The position numbers and the translations under genes were made by a program. The notes below the pieces were generated by a model, which saw nothing but the letters and a program-made list of their open reading frames with translations, had not been told where the DNA came from and did no database searches. DNA of 64,000 nt from Citrobacter sp. 18056 (lineage in GTDB: Bacteria > Pseudomonadota > Gammaproteobacteria > Enterobacterales > Enterobacteriaceae), in NCBI GenBank assembly GCA_902706235.1, contig CACSJR010000008.1:184199-248198 (forward strand), read 5' to 3'. This document shows, in pieces, positions 28,226 through 38,681 of the stretch (its first letter is position 1; each line of letters starts with the position of its first letter).

Positions 28226-28792
28226 ATGAAGACGTTGACTTTCCTGCTTTCGACAGTGATTGAGCTGTACACGATGGTGATGCTGCTCCGCGTCTGGATG
28301 CAGTGGGCTCGCTGTGATTTTTACAACCCCTTCTCGCAGTTCGTGGTGAAAGCCACTCAACCGCTGGTTGGACCGCTGCGTCGCGTTATTCCTGCGATGG
28401 GGCCAATTGACAGTTCATCATTATTGATTGCCTTCGTGCTCTGCGTACTGAAAGCTATCGTGCTGTTTATGGTTATCACCTTCCAGCCAATTATCTGGAT
28501 TTCCGCGGTGCTGATTCTGGTGAAAACCATCGGCCTGCTGATTTTCTGGGTGCTGATGCTGATGGCGATTATGAGCTGGGTCAGCCGCGGTCGTAGCCCG
28601 GTGGAGTTTGTGCTGATGCAGTTGGCCGATCCGCTGCTGCGCCCAATTCGCGGTATGCTGCCGTCGATGGGGGGTATCGACTTCTCCCCGATGATCCTCG
28701 TTCTGCTGCTGTATGTGGCCAACATGGGTATCTCCGAGCTGTTACAGGCTACCGGAAATATGCTGTTACCGGGGCTGTGGATGGCACTATGA
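28226..28792 (+). CDS. yggT: YggT family inner-membrane protein
   Basis: 188 residues with two copies of the YggT unit, each a hydrophobic pair flanking a [20 protein letters not shown] or [13 protein letters not shown] stretch. Role in E. coli is linked to ion/osmotic tolerance but not settled. Overlaps yggU by 4 bases (ATGA). Confidence 0.94.
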   Translation: MKTLTFLLSTVIELYTMVMLLRVWMQWARCDFYNPFSQFVVKATQPLVGPLRRVIPAMGPIDSSSLLIAFVLCVLKAIVLFMVITFQPIIWISAVLILVKTIGLLIFWVLMLMAIMSWVSRGRSPVEFVLMQLADPLLRPIRGMLPSMGGIDFSPMILVLLLYVANMGISELLQATGNMLLPGLWMAL

Positions 28793-29076
28793 GTGCCGTT
28801 GAAGTCTGCGACGACGGGCTGGTTTTACGGCTGTACATTCAGCCGAAAGCCAGCCGTGACAGCATTGTCGGATTGCATGGCGACGAACTAAAAGTCGCCA
28901 TCACCGCACCACCGGTGGACGGCCAGGCCAATGCGCATTTGGTAAAATTTCTCGCCAAACAGTTTCGCGTCGCGAAGAGCCAGGTGATAATTGAGAAAGG
29001 CGAATTGGGCCGCCACAAGCAGGTAAAAATCATTCAACCGCAACAAATCCCTTCGGGCGTTGACGCGCTCATCTGA
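28789..29076 (+). CDS. yggU: DUF167 family protein YggU
   Basis: 95 residues from MSAVEV. Contains [11 protein letters not shown] and [17 protein letters not shown], typical of the DUF167/YggU family. The function is unknown. The start at 28,789 overlaps the yggT stop; a start four codons earlier is possible but unlike E. coli. Confidence 0.94.
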   Translation: MSAVEVCDDGLVLRLYIQPKASRDSIVGLHGDELKVAITAPPVDGQANAHLVKFLAKQFRVAKSQVIIEKGELGRHKQVKIIQPQQIPSGVDALI

Positions 29077-29087
29077 CAGGACATCCC

Positions 29088-29675
29088 ATGCAAAAAGTAG
29101 TTCTGGCTACCGGTAACGCCGGTAAAGTGCGCGAGCTTGCCTCGCTGTTAAACGATTTTGGTCTCGACGTGGTCGCACAGACCGAACTGAACGTCGAGTC
29201 GGTGGAAGAAACCGGGCTGACCTTTATTGAGAACGCGATTCTCAAAGCGCGTCATGCAGCGAAAGTCACCGGCCTGCCTGCAATTGCTGATGATTCCGGT
29301 CTGGCGGTTGACGTTCTCGGCGGTGCGCCGGGGATCTACTCCGCGCGCTATGCCGGCGTTGACGCCAGCGATCAGCAGAATCTGGAAAAGCTGCTGGTTG
29401 CGTTGAAAGACGTGCCCGATGATAAACGTCAGGCGCAGTTCCATTGCGTGCTGGTGTACATGCGTCATGCCGAAGACCCAACGCCGCTGGTGTGCCACGG
29501 CAGCTGGCCGGGCGTGATTACCCGTGAAGCCGCGGGCAACGGTGGCTTTGGCTATGACCCCATATTCTTTGTTCCCGACGCCGGTAAAACGGCGGCTGAA
29601 CTGAGCCGTGAAGAAAAAATCGCCGTGTCCCACCGCGGACAGGCGCTGAAACTGTTACTGGAAGCACTGCGTTAA
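29088..29675 (+). CDS. rdgB: dITP/XTP pyrophosphatase
   Basis: 195 residues. [11 protein letters not shown] at the N-terminus, [24 protein letters not shown] in the middle and [12 protein letters not shown] are the Ham1/RdgB signatures. Removes deaminated purine nucleotides (dITP, XTP) from the pool. Overlaps hemW by one base (TAATG). Confidence 0.97.
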   Translation: MQKVVLATGNAGKVRELASLLNDFGLDVVAQTELNVESVEETGLTFIENAILKARHAAKVTGLPAIADDSGLAVDVLGGAPGIYSARYAGVDASDQQNLEKLLVALKDVPDDKRQAQFHCVLVYMRHAEDPTPLVCHGSWPGVITREAAGNGGFGYDPIFFVPDAGKTAAELSREEKIAVSHRGQALKLLLEALR

Positions 29676-30811
29676 TGACCGTTCTCCCTCCGCTGAGTCT
29701 TTATATTCACATTCCCTGGTGCGTGCAGAAATGCCCGTACTGCGATTTCAATTCGCACGCGCTGAAAGGCGAAGTGCCGCATGACGACTACGTACAGCAT
29801 CTGCTCGCCGATTTAGACGTCGACGTGCCTTACGCACAGGGACGCGAAGTAAAAACAATTTTCATCGGCGGAGGTACGCCGAGCCTGCTCTCTGGCCCGG
29901 CGATGCAAACATTGCTGGATGGCGTACGCGCGCGCCTGAATCTGGCGGCCGATGCAGAAATCACCATGGAAGCCAACCCAGGCACGGTGGAAGCCGACCG
30001 CTTTGTGGATTATCAGCGCGCGGGCGTAAACCGCATTTCGATTGGCGTGCAGAGCTTTAGCGAAGCCAAACTCAAACGTCTGGGGCGTATTCACGACGCC
30101 GACGAAGCGAAACGTGCGGCACATCTGGCGACAAGTCTGAACCTGCGCAGCTTTAACCTTGACCTGATGCACGGCCTGCCAGACCAGTCGCTGGAAGAAG
30201 CGCTGGACGATCTGCGTCAGGCGATTGCGCTCAATCCGCCGCATTTGTCGTGGTATCAGCTCACCATCGAACCGAACACGCTGTTTGGCTCTCGCCCACC
30301 AAAACTGCCGGACGACGACGCGCTGTGGGATATCTATGAGCAGGGCCACCAGCTGCTGAGTGCCGCGGGCTATCAGCAGTATGAAACGTCAGCCTACGCC
30401 AAGCCGGGCTATCAGTGTCAGCACAACCTGAACTACTGGCGATTCGGTGATTACTTGGGCATTGGCTGTGGCGCGCACGGTAAAGTCACATTCCCGGATG
30501 GGCGCATTTTGCGTACCGCCAAAACTCGTCATCCGCGTGGCTATATGGAAGGCCGGTATCTGGAGCGTCAGCACGACGTCGAAACCACTGACAAGCCGTT
30601 CGAGTTCTTTATGAACCGCTTCCGCCTGCTGGAACCTGCCCCTCGCGCTGAATTTACCGCGTTCACGGGTTTACCGGAGTCTGCGGTTCGTGCGCAGATT
30701 GATGAAGCCATCGCCCAGGGTTATCTCAGCGAGTGCGAGCAATTCTGGCAGATTACCGAGCACGGGAAACTGTTCCTGAATTCGTTACTCGAATTATTCC
30801 TCAGCGAATAA
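29675..30811 (+). CDS. hemW: heme chaperone HemW (radical SAM)
   Basis: 378 residues. The radical-SAM cluster cysteines are C16, C20 and C23 (CVQKCPYC), and GGGTPSLL follows. HemW-type proteins resemble coproporphyrinogen dehydrogenase HemN but bind and deliver heme to respiratory proteins. The chain ends with the HemW C-terminal domain. Last gene of the yggS-yggT-yggU-rdgB-hemW run. Confidence 0.95.
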   Translation: MTVLPPLSLYIHIPWCVQKCPYCDFNSHALKGEVPHDDYVQHLLADLDVDVPYAQGREVKTIFIGGGTPSLLSGPAMQTLLDGVRARLNLAADAEITMEANPGTVEADRFVDYQRAGVNRISIGVQSFSEAKLKRLGRIHDADEAKRAAHLATSLNLRSFNLDLMHGLPDQSLEEALDDLRQAIALNPPHLSWYQLTIEPNTLFGSRPPKLPDDDALWDIYEQGHQLLSAAGYQQYETSAYAKPGYQCQHNLNYWRFGDYLGIGCGAHGKVTFPDGRILRTAKTRHPRGYMEGRYLERQHDVETTDKPFEFFMNRFRLLEPAPRAEFTAFTGLPESAVRAQIDEAIAQGYLSECEQFWQITEHGKLFLNSLLELFLSE

Positions 30812-30822
30812 ACACAAAGCAT

Positions 30823-30849
30823 GATGCCTGTATATTATTCACAGGCATC
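30823..30849. terminator. hairpin after hemW
   Basis: Perfect 9-bp stem GATGCCTGT / ACAGGCATC with a nine-base loop, 11 bases after the hemW stop. There is no clear T run on either strand, so it may protect or process the transcript instead of ending it. Confidence 0.5.
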
Positions 30850-31116
30850 ATCCATTCGACATTTCCGAGCTAATTCATCGATATTATACATGAGTTATTC
30901 ATTTATAATTATTTTTTTATTTACCCCTTCCGAATAAAAACAAAAATAAACCTAACCCAGCGCACAAAATTAAGCGGCTATTTATTTTTCGGCGTAAATC
31001 TGTGAACTTGGTTGTGCATTGATGTCTGACAACCAGGATAGGATGTCATACAGATTCTTGTGGTATGTGGTTTTCTATATACCATCATCTTCTTATTTAT
31101 GTGCATGGAGCCAATA

Positions 31117-32103
31117 ATGAAAATGAACACTATCGCCCGTTCCTTGCTGGGCATTTCAATGCTTGCCTTCTTTGCAACGACTGCACAAGCAGCGGAAAAA
31201 GTGACCTTAAAGCTGGCACACAACCTTGAGCGAAGCCATGTGGTACATCAGGCTTTCGAGCAAATGGCGAAGGAGGTCAAACAGCTTTCTGACGGTAAAA
31301 TGACAATCCGTATTTATCCGAGCAGCCAGATGGGCAGTGCGCGGGAAACCATGGAATTATTGCAAAACGGTGCGTTGGATATGACCAAAGGCTCCGCCAG
31401 CGATCTGGAGTCATTTGATAATATCTACGCTATTTATAACCTTCCCTATTTATTTAAAGATCAGAAACATTTTGATAACGTCGTCTTTGGCAACGTTGGC
31501 AAAGAAATTATGGGATCCAGTAAAGATAAAGGTTTCTTTGCCCTTTCCGCTTATATTGCCGGTACCCGTAGTTTCTACGCAAAAAAACCGATAACGAAAC
31601 CTGAAGACCTCAAAGGTTTGAAAATTCGTGTTCAGGCAAGCCCTACGACCTTACGCATGGTCGAGTTAATGGGCGGTTCGCCTACCCCTATCTCCTTCGG
31701 TGAGGTGTATACCGCCATGCAGCAAGGAGTGGTGGATGGTGCAGAAAATAACGTCCCTTCCTGGGTGCAAACCCGCCACATCGAAATCGCCAAAGTCTTC
31801 TCCGAAGATGAACACTCCTCTATTCCTGACTTCCTGGTTATCTCGACCAAAACCTGGAACAAGCTAACCCCGGAACAACAGCAAATCCTGAGTAAAGCTG
31901 CGAAAGACTCCGAGGTCTGGCAGCAAAAAGCCTGGGCCGGTGTTGAAGCAGAAACCCGCGCCCAGGCCAAAGCGATGGGTGGCACCTTTGTCACGGTGGA
32001 TAAAGCCCCGTTCCGGGCTGCCGTACAACCGCTGTATGACGATTTCAAAAAAGATCCGCAGCAGGCCGCTTTACTGGCGAAATTCGAACAAGCCGCGCAA
32101 TAA
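31117..32103 (+). CDS. TRAP transporter substrate-binding protein (DctP family)
   Basis: 328 residues with a signal peptide ending AQA near residue 25. DctP family marks are KLAHNLERSH, YPSSQMGSARE, and LKGLKIRVQASP with the conserved ligand-binding Arg. VDGAENNVPSW follows. It captures an organic acid in the periplasm for the membrane subunits encoded next. ATG at 31,117 follows a GGAG. Sits between hemW and yggN, where E. coli has yggM-ansB. Confidence 0.92.
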   Translation: MKMNTIARSLLGISMLAFFATTAQAAEKVTLKLAHNLERSHVVHQAFEQMAKEVKQLSDGKMTIRIYPSSQMGSARETMELLQNGALDMTKGSASDLESFDNIYAIYNLPYLFKDQKHFDNVVFGNVGKEIMGSSKDKGFFALSAYIAGTRSFYAKKPITKPEDLKGLKIRVQASPTTLRMVELMGGSPTPISFGEVYTAMQQGVVDGAENNVPSWVQTRHIEIAKVFSEDEHSSIPDFLVISTKTWNKLTPEQQQILSKAAKDSEVWQQKAWAGVEAETRAQAKAMGGTFVTVDKAPFRAAVQPLYDDFKKDPQQAALLAKFEQAAQ

Positions 32104-32147
32104 CGTGACACGGGCCTGGTAACAGGCCCTTCTCTCCGGGGTATTCC

Positions 32148-32654
32148 ATGATGATTTTAAACCGCATTAAACAGGTGGTGGACGGCACTATTGCGGCGTT
32201 TTCCATCGCCGTAATGGTGGCACTGGTGGTCTGTGTGGTGTGGCAAGTGTTCAGCCGCTACGTGCTTAACCAACCCAGTACGATGACTGACGAACTGGCG
32301 CGTTTTCTGATGATTTGGGTCGGCCTGTCAGGTGCTGCCTACACCGTCGGCGCACAACGCCATTTGGCGATTGATCTGCTGGCGATGGCGCTGAATGCCC
32401 GAAAACAGGCGCTGCTGAACATCCTCATTAATAGCCTGATTTTCCTTTTCTCCGGCCTGGTGGTGGTGACAGGGGGTATAAAACTTATCAATAAGACTCT
32501 CGCCACCGCGCAGGTGTCCGCCGCGATGCAAATTCCGATGGGCTACGTCTATCTCATTCTGCCGCTGTGTGGCGCCATGATGATGTTTTACGCGTTGTAC
32601 TTTATTCAGCTGAATCTTCATCGTCTGACTCATCCGCAGGAGGCGGCACACTAA
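32148..32654 (+). CDS. TRAP transporter small membrane subunit (DctQ family)
   Basis: 168 residues, four predicted membrane helices. The segment TDELARFLMIWVGLSGAAY is typical of DctQ. It partners the large subunit encoded next; the genes overlap by one base (TAATG). Confidence 0.92.
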   Translation: MMILNRIKQVVDGTIAAFSIAVMVALVVCVVWQVFSRYVLNQPSTMTDELARFLMIWVGLSGAAYTVGAQRHLAIDLLAMALNARKQALLNILINSLIFLFSGLVVVTGGIKLINKTLATAQVSAAMQIPMGYVYLILPLCGAMMMFYALYFIQLNLHRLTHPQEAAH

Positions 32655-33955
32655 TGGAAGGATATATCGCCCTTACATTGTTCGGTTGCTTCTTTGCCCT
32701 GGTGTTCATCGGCGTTCCTATCTCTTTTTCCATTGGCATCGCCACAGTTACCTCAATGCTGCTGATGTTTCCCTGGGATATTGCGGTGATTACCGTTTCT
32801 CAACGCCTGGCCAACGGGCTGGATAGCTTTGCCCTGCTGGCTATTCCGTTCTTTATTTTCGCCGGCACGCTGATGAACAGCGGCGGGATAGCCATTCGCC
32901 TTATCAACCTCGCTCAGGTCATGGTCGGTCGGGTGCCTGGTTCACTGGGTCATGTGAATGTGCTGGCTAACATGATGTTTGGTTCCATTTCCGGTTCAGC
33001 GGTTGCCGCTGCCGCTGCGGTCGGCGGGACCTTAAATCCGATTCAGGCCCAAAAAGGATATGACCCGGCCTTTTCCACTGCGGTAAACGTTTCATCATGT
33101 ATTACCGGTTTGCTTATTCCACCGTCCAACGTGCTGATTGTTTTCTCACTGACGGCAGGGGGAGTCTCTGTCGCCTCACTGTTCATGGCAGGTTATCTAC
33201 CCGGTATCCTGATGGGTCTGGCTATCATGGTGGTGTGCGCGATTATCGCCAAACGCCGGGGGTATCCGCTGTCTGAACGCCCAACCTGTGCACAGGCCGC
33301 AAAAGCCTTACTGGATGCGCTACCCAGCCTACTGTTGGTGGTGATTGTGATGGGGGGGATTCTGGGTGGCATCTTCACGGCTACCGAAGCCTCCGCGATT
33401 GCGGTGGTGTATACCTTTATTCTCTCGGTGCTTATTTACCGCGAAGTGAAGTGGCGCGATTTGCCGAAGCTTATCCTCGAATCGGTGGTCACAACGTCTA
33501 TCGTGCTGTTGTTAATTGGCTTTTCCGTCGGTATGTCATGGGCGATGACCAATGCGGATATCCCGTACCTGATTAGCGACACACTGATGGGCATCTCCGA
33601 TAACCCGTTGATCATTTTGCTGTTGATTAATATCGTGCTGCTGATCGTGGGCATCTTTATGGATATGACCCCGGCAGTGCTTATCTTCACGCCTATCTTC
33701 CTGCCGATTGCTCAGGAACTGGGTATGGACCCGGTTCATTTCGGAATTATGATGGTGGCTAACCTGTGTATCGGCCTGTTAACACCGCCGGTCGGTAGCG
33801 CATTGTTCGTGGGATGTTCAATTTCCGGGGTGAAGATCCAGCACCTGATCAAACCACTGCTGCCCTTCTACGTTGCCCTGCTGGTTGCGTTGATGTTGAT
33901 AACCTACGTCCCGCAGATTTCACTGTTTATTCCCCAGGCACTGGGGCTGATGTAA
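32654..33955 (+). CDS. TRAP transporter large permease subunit (DctM family)
   Basis: 433 residues with about twelve hydrophobic segments. Typical elements include the GVPISFSIGIA start, FFIFAGTLMNSGGIA, GSISGSAVAAAAAVG and LCIGLLTPPVGSALFVG. It is the Na+-coupled transport channel of the TRAP system. A hairpin shared with the convergent yggN follows. Confidence 0.93.
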   Translation: MEGYIALTLFGCFFALVFIGVPISFSIGIATVTSMLLMFPWDIAVITVSQRLANGLDSFALLAIPFFIFAGTLMNSGGIAIRLINLAQVMVGRVPGSLGHVNVLANMMFGSISGSAVAAAAAVGGTLNPIQAQKGYDPAFSTAVNVSSCITGLLIPPSNVLIVFSLTAGGVSVASLFMAGYLPGILMGLAIMVVCAIIAKRRGYPLSERPTCAQAAKALLDALPSLLLVVIVMGGILGGIFTATEASAIAVVYTFILSVLIYREVKWRDLPKLILESVVTTSIVLLLIGFSVGMSWAMTNADIPYLISDTLMGISDNPLIILLLINIVLLIVGIFMDMTPAVLIFTPIFLPIAQELGMDPVHFGIMMVANLCIGLLTPPVGSALFVGCSISGVKIQHLIKPLLPFYVALLVALMLITYVPQISLFIPQALGLM

Positions 33956-33970
33956 CAACCTTAACAGTCT

Positions 33971-34005
33971 GACCCTCGCGTTGGCGTCCGGCCTGCGCGA
34001 GGGTC
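33971..34005. terminator. shared hairpin between dctM-like gene and yggN
   Basis: GACCCTCGCG / CGCGAGGGTC perfect 10-bp stem between two convergent genes; the loop is 15 bases. A bidirectional terminator is likely, though T runs are weak. Confidence 0.6.
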
Positions 34006-34012
34006 ACTGAGT

Positions 34013-34732
34013 TTACTTCAGCGAACTCACCAGCGTTTTACGGCTGTCTTCCAGCGACACAACGCGACTACACACGTCTTTGCCGAACTTCTGGAAATCT
34101 GCCTGCTGGCTCTTCCATTCATCCTGAATCGCGCCCTGCAGACCGCCGAGGCTGCCTAAAATACCTTGCAGTGGATTACCACCGCCTTTGACGACCGCTT
34201 TCGCGCCCATCTCATTAATGCTGTCCTGCAAAATACCGCCCATCGCCTGATTCACCAGTTCCTGGCCATCAGCGCGAACCTGATCGATACCTTTGTAGTG
34301 GAACGTCAGGCCATCGGTACGATGCTCAATAATACGGTTCATCTGCTCTTTCAGCTGGGCATCAAGTTTGGTCAGACGTCCATGCATATTGCTGCTGGCC
34401 CCAACCTGCTCGGTGATGATTTTGTCCAGCGCGACACGGCCTTTGTCGACGCGGGAACGGGCGCCTTCGTCAATCCACGGCAGCGCGCTGCGCAGATCGG
34501 TCTGGTAGTCTTTCGCCTGCTCACGCTGAGCAGCACTGAGCGTGTACTGTTTGCCGTTATACATCACGTTGCCATCAGGGGTGATGACCAGATTGCCGTT
34601 CTCCCCTTTCACCTGCACGGTTTGCGGGCTGAGGATAACGTCATCACGTGGGGTCACGCTGCACTGATAATCCGCCTGAGCGGCAAATGCGGTGACGCAG
34701 AGAGCCGCTGCCAGCAGCGTTTTGCGCATCAT
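34013..34732 (-). CDS. yggN: DUF2884 family periplasmic protein YggN
   Basis: 239 residues, same as E. coli YggN. Signal peptide of about 20 residues ends AQA. Family segments are YQCSVTPRDDVI and GILQDSINEMGAKAV. The function is unknown. First backbone gene after the TRAP insertion. Confidence 0.94.
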   Translation of the reverse strand: MMRKTLLAAALCVTAFAAQADYQCSVTPRDDVILSPQTVQVKGENGNLVITPDGNVMYNGKQYTLSAAQREQAKDYQTDLRSALPWIDEGARSRVDKGRVALDKIITEQVGASSNMHGRLTKLDAQLKEQMNRIIEHRTDGLTFHYKGIDQVRADGQELVNQAMGGILQDSINEMGAKAVVKGGGNPLQGILGSLGGLQGAIQDEWKSQQADFQKFGKDVCSRVVSLEDSRKTLVSSLK

Positions 34733-34786
34733 AGAAACTCCTGTAAAGACAAAACGGGCCAGCGATTGCTGGCCCCTTATGTTTGT

Positions 34787-35113
34787 TTAGTCCCACCAAA
34801 CGTCGAAAAGTTCGCTGGTGCGTACCTCTTCGAACTTCCTGTCTTCCAGCCATTTACGCACGGCGGCCTGGTGTTCTTCGGTACATTTACCGATTTCCTG
34901 CATGCAAATCAGACCTTCCCAGGCCAGATAGCCGCTGCCATCAAAGGCCAGTTTATTCGGCTCAATCACCTCGTTGATAAACTCATCAACGATATGGTCG
35001 ATTTGTTCTTCAGTCGTGCCTTCCGGGAAACGCCATGCAACGGAAAATCCTAATTCCTGAAACTCGTCGATGTGCATTTTTTTACGCAGACGACGGCTAC
35101 GGTTCTTCGCCAT
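34787..35113 (-). CDS. yggL: DUF469 family protein YggL
   Basis: 108 residues from ATG at 35,113, nearly identical to E. coli YggL (basic N-terminus KNRSRRLRKKMH, acidic C-terminus SELFDVWWD). It overlaps the trmB stop by one base. Reported as ribosome-associated in E. coli, as far as I recall. Confidence 0.95.
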   Translation of the reverse strand: MAKNRSRRLRKKMHIDEFQELGFSVAWRFPEGTTEEQIDHIVDEFINEVIEPNKLAFDGSGYLAWEGLICMQEIGKCTEEHQAAVRKWLEDRKFEEVRTSELFDVWWD

Positions 35114-35832
35114 TATTTCACCCTCTCGAACATTAAGTCCCAAACGCCGTGACCAAGACGATGGCCACGCTGTTCAAATTTGGTCACCGGACGTGAATCC
35201 GGACGCGGTACGTAGTCGTTGCTTTCAGAAAGGTTTTTATACCCGTCGAGTGACGACATCACTTCCAGCATGTGCTCCGCATAAGCTTCCCAATCGGTCG
35301 CCATGTGGAAGACGCCGCCAAGCTTCAGCTTACTCTTCACAAGCTCTGCAAAAGGAGCCTGAACGATACGGCGTTTATTATGACGCGCTTTATGCCACGG
35401 GTCAGGGAAAAACAGCTGTACCATGTTCAAAGAATTGTCAGGAACCATTTTATGCAGCACTTCAACCGCGTCGTGACACATCACGCGCAGGTTTTCCACA
35501 CCCTCTTCATGGGCAGACGCGAGACACGCGCCGACGCCTGGAGAGTGGACTTCAATGCCTAAGAAGTTCTGCTCTGGTTTGGCGCTCGCCATGGTGACAA
35601 GCGAGGCGCCCATGCCGAAACCGATTTCCAGTGTGGTCGGCGCATCGCGGCCAAACAGAGCGGCAAAGTCGACAGGCGTTTCGCTAAACTCGACACCCAT
35701 CACCGGCCAATAGTTATCCAGCGCGTGCTGCTGCCCTTTGGTCAGGCGGCCCTGACGGCGGACAAAGCTACGAATACGGCGCAGAGGGCGGCCGTTTTCA
35801 TCAAAATCCGGTGAAATGACGTCGTTGTTCAT
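35113..35832 (-). CDS. trmB: tRNA (guanine-N7)-methyltransferase
   Basis: 239 residues from ATG at 35,832, the E. coli length. SAM site [10 protein letters not shown] and the catalytic [15 protein letters not shown] are clear. Adds m7G46 in tRNA variable loops. A longer frame from 35,880 exists but matches no known extension. Divergent from mutY. Confidence 0.97.
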   Translation of the reverse strand: MNNDVISPDFDENGRPLRRIRSFVRRQGRLTKGQQHALDNYWPVMGVEFSETPVDFAALFGRDAPTTLEIGFGMGASLVTMASAKPEQNFLGIEVHSPGVGACLASAHEEGVENLRVMCHDAVEVLHKMVPDNSLNMVQLFFPDPWHKARHNKRRIVQAPFAELVKSKLKLGGVFHMATDWEAYAEHMLEVMSSLDGYKNLSESNDYVPRPDSRPVTKFEQRGHRLGHGVWDLMFERVK

Positions 35833-35975
35833 AAAAATTCTGTCTACCTGATGAGTATTCGGGAAACGGGCATTATCCAAACTCAGGCGAAGTATGCAAG
35901 CATGGGAAAGATCCGGTTTACAGCCCGATGGCGCTGTGCTGCAATCTGCGTCCCTGATACAGCGAATCGGTAGCC

Positions 35976-37028
35976 ATGCAAGCCTCTCAATTTTCAGCCC
36001 AGGTGCTGGACTGGTACGACAAATATGGGCGTAAGACCCTGCCCTGGCAAATGGAAAAAACGCCGTACAAAGTATGGCTCTCTGAGGTGATGTTGCAACA
36101 AACTCAGGTTGCTACCGTTATTCCTTATTTTGAGCGCTTTATGGCGCGTTTTCCGACCATCACCGATCTCGCGAATGCGCCGCTCGATGAAGTGCTGCAC
36201 CTGTGGACGGGCCTCGGCTATTACGCCCGAGCGCGCAATCTGCACAAAGCCGCCCAGCAGGTCGCGACGCTGCATAACGGCAAGTTTCCGGAAACGTTCG
36301 AGGAAGTCTCTGCCCTGCCCGGCGTCGGCCGTTCTACTGCGGGCGCGGTGCTTTCCCTGTCGCTGGGTAAACATTTCCCCATTCTCGATGGCAACGTGAA
36401 ACGGGTGCTCGCGCGCTGCTACGCGGTGAACGGCTGGCCGGGTAAGAAAGACGTGGAAAAACGGCTGTGGGAAATCAGTGAAGACGTGACCCCGGCGAAA
36501 GGCGTGGAGCGTTTTAATCAGGCGATGATGGATTTGGGCGCGATGGTCTGCACCCGTTCAAAACCTAAGTGCGAACTCTGTCCGCTGAACAACGGCTGCG
36601 TGGCGTATGCCAACCACTCGTGGGCACAGTATCCCGGCAAGAAACCGAAGCAGACCCTGCCGGAACGCGTGGGGTATTTCCTGATTATGCAGCACGACGA
36701 CGAGGTGTTCCTGCTTCAGCGTCCGCCAAGCGGTCTGTGGGGTGGGCTGTTCTGTTTTCCACAGTTCACCTCCGAGGAAGAACTTCTCGAATGGTTGGCC
36801 TCGCGTCAGATAAAAACCACGTCACTCGCGCAGCAAACGGCTTTTCGCCATACTTTCAGCCATTTCCATTTAGATATTGTGCCTATGTGGCTCAGCGTGC
36901 AGTCGATAGACGCGTGCATGGATGAAGGCGGCGCTCTCTGGTATAACTTAGCCCAGCCACCGTCAGTCGGGCTAGCGGCACCCGTGGAGCGTCTGTTACA
37001 GCAGTTACGCGCCGGCGCTCTGGTTTGA
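35976..37028 (+). CDS. mutY: adenine DNA glycosylase
   Basis: 350 residues. Removes adenine mispaired with 8-oxoguanine. Catalytic E37 lies in [12 protein letters not shown], the helix-hairpin-helix [11 protein letters not shown] leads to D138 (ILDGN), and the [4Fe-4S] cysteines lie in [19 protein letters not shown]-terminal NUDIX-like 8-oxoG recognition domain follows. Operon with yggX and probably mltC. Confidence 0.98.
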   Translation: MQASQFSAQVLDWYDKYGRKTLPWQMEKTPYKVWLSEVMLQQTQVATVIPYFERFMARFPTITDLANAPLDEVLHLWTGLGYYARARNLHKAAQQVATLHNGKFPETFEEVSALPGVGRSTAGAVLSLSLGKHFPILDGNVKRVLARCYAVNGWPGKKDVEKRLWEISEDVTPAKGVERFNQAMMDLGAMVCTRSKPKCELCPLNNGCVAYANHSWAQYPGKKPKQTLPERVGYFLIMQHDDEVFLLQRPPSGLWGGLFCFPQFTSEEELLEWLASRQIKTTSLAQQTAFRHTFSHFHLDIVPMWLSVQSIDACMDEGGALWYNLAQPPSVGLAAPVERLLQQLRAGALV

Positions 37029-37041
37029 GCGACGGCCATAA

Positions 37042-37328
<287 letters not shown>

Positions 37329-37329
<1 letters not shown>

Positions 37330-37350
37330 GGGCCTTTCGGCCCTTTATTT
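37329..37350 (+). terminator. intrinsic terminator after yggX
   Basis: AGGGCC, loop TTTC, GGCCCT, then TTATTT; the stem begins on the last base of the yggX stop codon. Confidence 0.75.
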
Positions 37351-37372
37351 CAACCTGACGACACTTCCCGGA

Positions 37373-38455
37373 ATGATGAAAAAATATTTAGCGCTAGCCC
37401 TGATTGCGCCGTTGCTCATTTCGTGTTCAGGCTCCAAAAAGGGCACGCCCTATAATGAAGCTTGGGTAAAAGACACCAACGGTTTTGACATTTTGATGGG
37501 GCAGTTTGCCCATAACATAGAGAACATCTGGGGATACAACGAAGTTCTGGTCGCCGGACCGAAGGACTACGTGAAGTATTCCGACCAGTATTACACTCGC
37601 AGCCATATCAACTTTGATAATGGCACCATCACCTTTGAAACCATCGCCGGAACCGATCCTGCGAGCCATCTTCGCCAGACCATCATCAAAACGCTGTTGA
37701 TGGGCGACGATCCGGGTTCGGTCGATCTCTATTCCGACGCCGATGATATCCAGATTTCCAAAGAGCCGTTCCTGTACGGTCAGGTGGTGGATAACACCGG
37801 GCAGCCGATTCGCTGGCAAGGCCGCGCGTCGAACTACGCTGACTGGCTATTGCAAAACCGCCTGAAAAGCCGCAGCAACGGGCTACACGTTATCTACAGC
37901 GTGACCATCAACCTGGTGCCAAACCACCTCGATAAACGTGCGCATAAATACATCGGCATGGTACGTCAGGCCTCGCGCAAGTATGGCGTGGATGAGTCAC
38001 TGATTCTGGCGATTATGCAGACCGAATCCTCATTTAACCCGTACGCAGTCAGTAATTCCGATGCGCTGGGATTGATGCAGGTGGTTCAGCATACCGCGGG
38101 GAAAGATGTGTATAAGGCGCAGGGGAAATCCGGGACGCCAAGCCGCAGCTACCTGTTCGACCCGGCCAACAACATTGATACCGGCACCGCGTATCTGGCG
38201 ATGTTGAGCAATGTTTATCTGGGTGGAATTGATAACCCGACCTCACGCCGCTACGCGGTGATCACCGCTTATAACGGTGGCGCGGGCAGCGTACTCCGCG
38301 TGTTCTCCAGCGATAAAGTTCAGGCGGCGAACATCATTAACAGCATGGCGCCGGGCGACGTTTACCAAACGCTGACGACGCGTCATCCGTCGCAAGAATC
38401 GCGCCGCTATCTGTATAAAGTGAACAACACCCAGAAGAGTTACCGCCGGAAGTAA
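37373..38455 (+). CDS. mltC: membrane-bound lytic murein transglycosylase C
   Basis: 360 residues (359 if the second Met is used). Lipobox LISC near residue 17 marks an outer-membrane lipoprotein. The C-terminal SLT domain has the catalytic Glu in [13 protein letters not shown], followed by GLMQVV and AYNGGAG. Cleaves peptidoglycan glycan strands with anhydro-muramyl formation. Confidence 0.97.
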   Translation: MMKKYLALALIAPLLISCSGSKKGTPYNEAWVKDTNGFDILMGQFAHNIENIWGYNEVLVAGPKDYVKYSDQYYTRSHINFDNGTITFETIAGTDPASHLRQTIIKTLLMGDDPGSVDLYSDADDIQISKEPFLYGQVVDNTGQPIRWQGRASNYADWLLQNRLKSRSNGLHVIYSVTINLVPNHLDKRAHKYIGMVRQASRKYGVDESLILAIMQTESSFNPYAVSNSDALGLMQVVQHTAGKDVYKAQGKSGTPSRSYLFDPANNIDTGTAYLAMLSNVYLGGIDNPTSRRYAVITAYNGGAGSVLRVFSSDKVQAANIINSMAPGDVYQTLTTRHPSQESRRYLYKVNNTQKSYRRK

Positions 38456-38457
38456 TT

Positions 38458-38486
38458 GATGTCCTCACCCCACGGGTGAGGGCATC
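38458..38486 (+). terminator. hairpin after mltC
   Basis: CCTCACCC / GGGTGAGG stem with loop CAC, extended by flanking GATG / CATC. It lies right after the mltC stop; the T run is weak. Confidence 0.55.
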
Positions 38487-38520
38487 AGCCCACACAAAAT
38501 CCGCCCCCACCATACGAAAA

Positions 38521-38536
38521 TGTTATTTGCGTCACT
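38521..38536. promoter_or_regulatory. putative CRP site upstream of nupG
   Basis: TGTTA-N6-TCACT matches the CRP consensus at 8 of 10 positions, about 146 bases before nupG. E. coli nupG is activated by CRP and repressed by CytR/DeoR; this is a candidate counterpart. Confidence 0.4.
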
Positions 38537-38681
38537 AATCCACTCTGCAAAAGAATAAATATTGCATTTTTTTGCTGGAGGTAACAAAACGCCGACCCCG
38601 ACCTCGATAGAATCGCATCAAATTCACGCCATAAATGTTTCAATAAAAACACACAGCCGGTCACTTTGTGAGGAAAATAAC

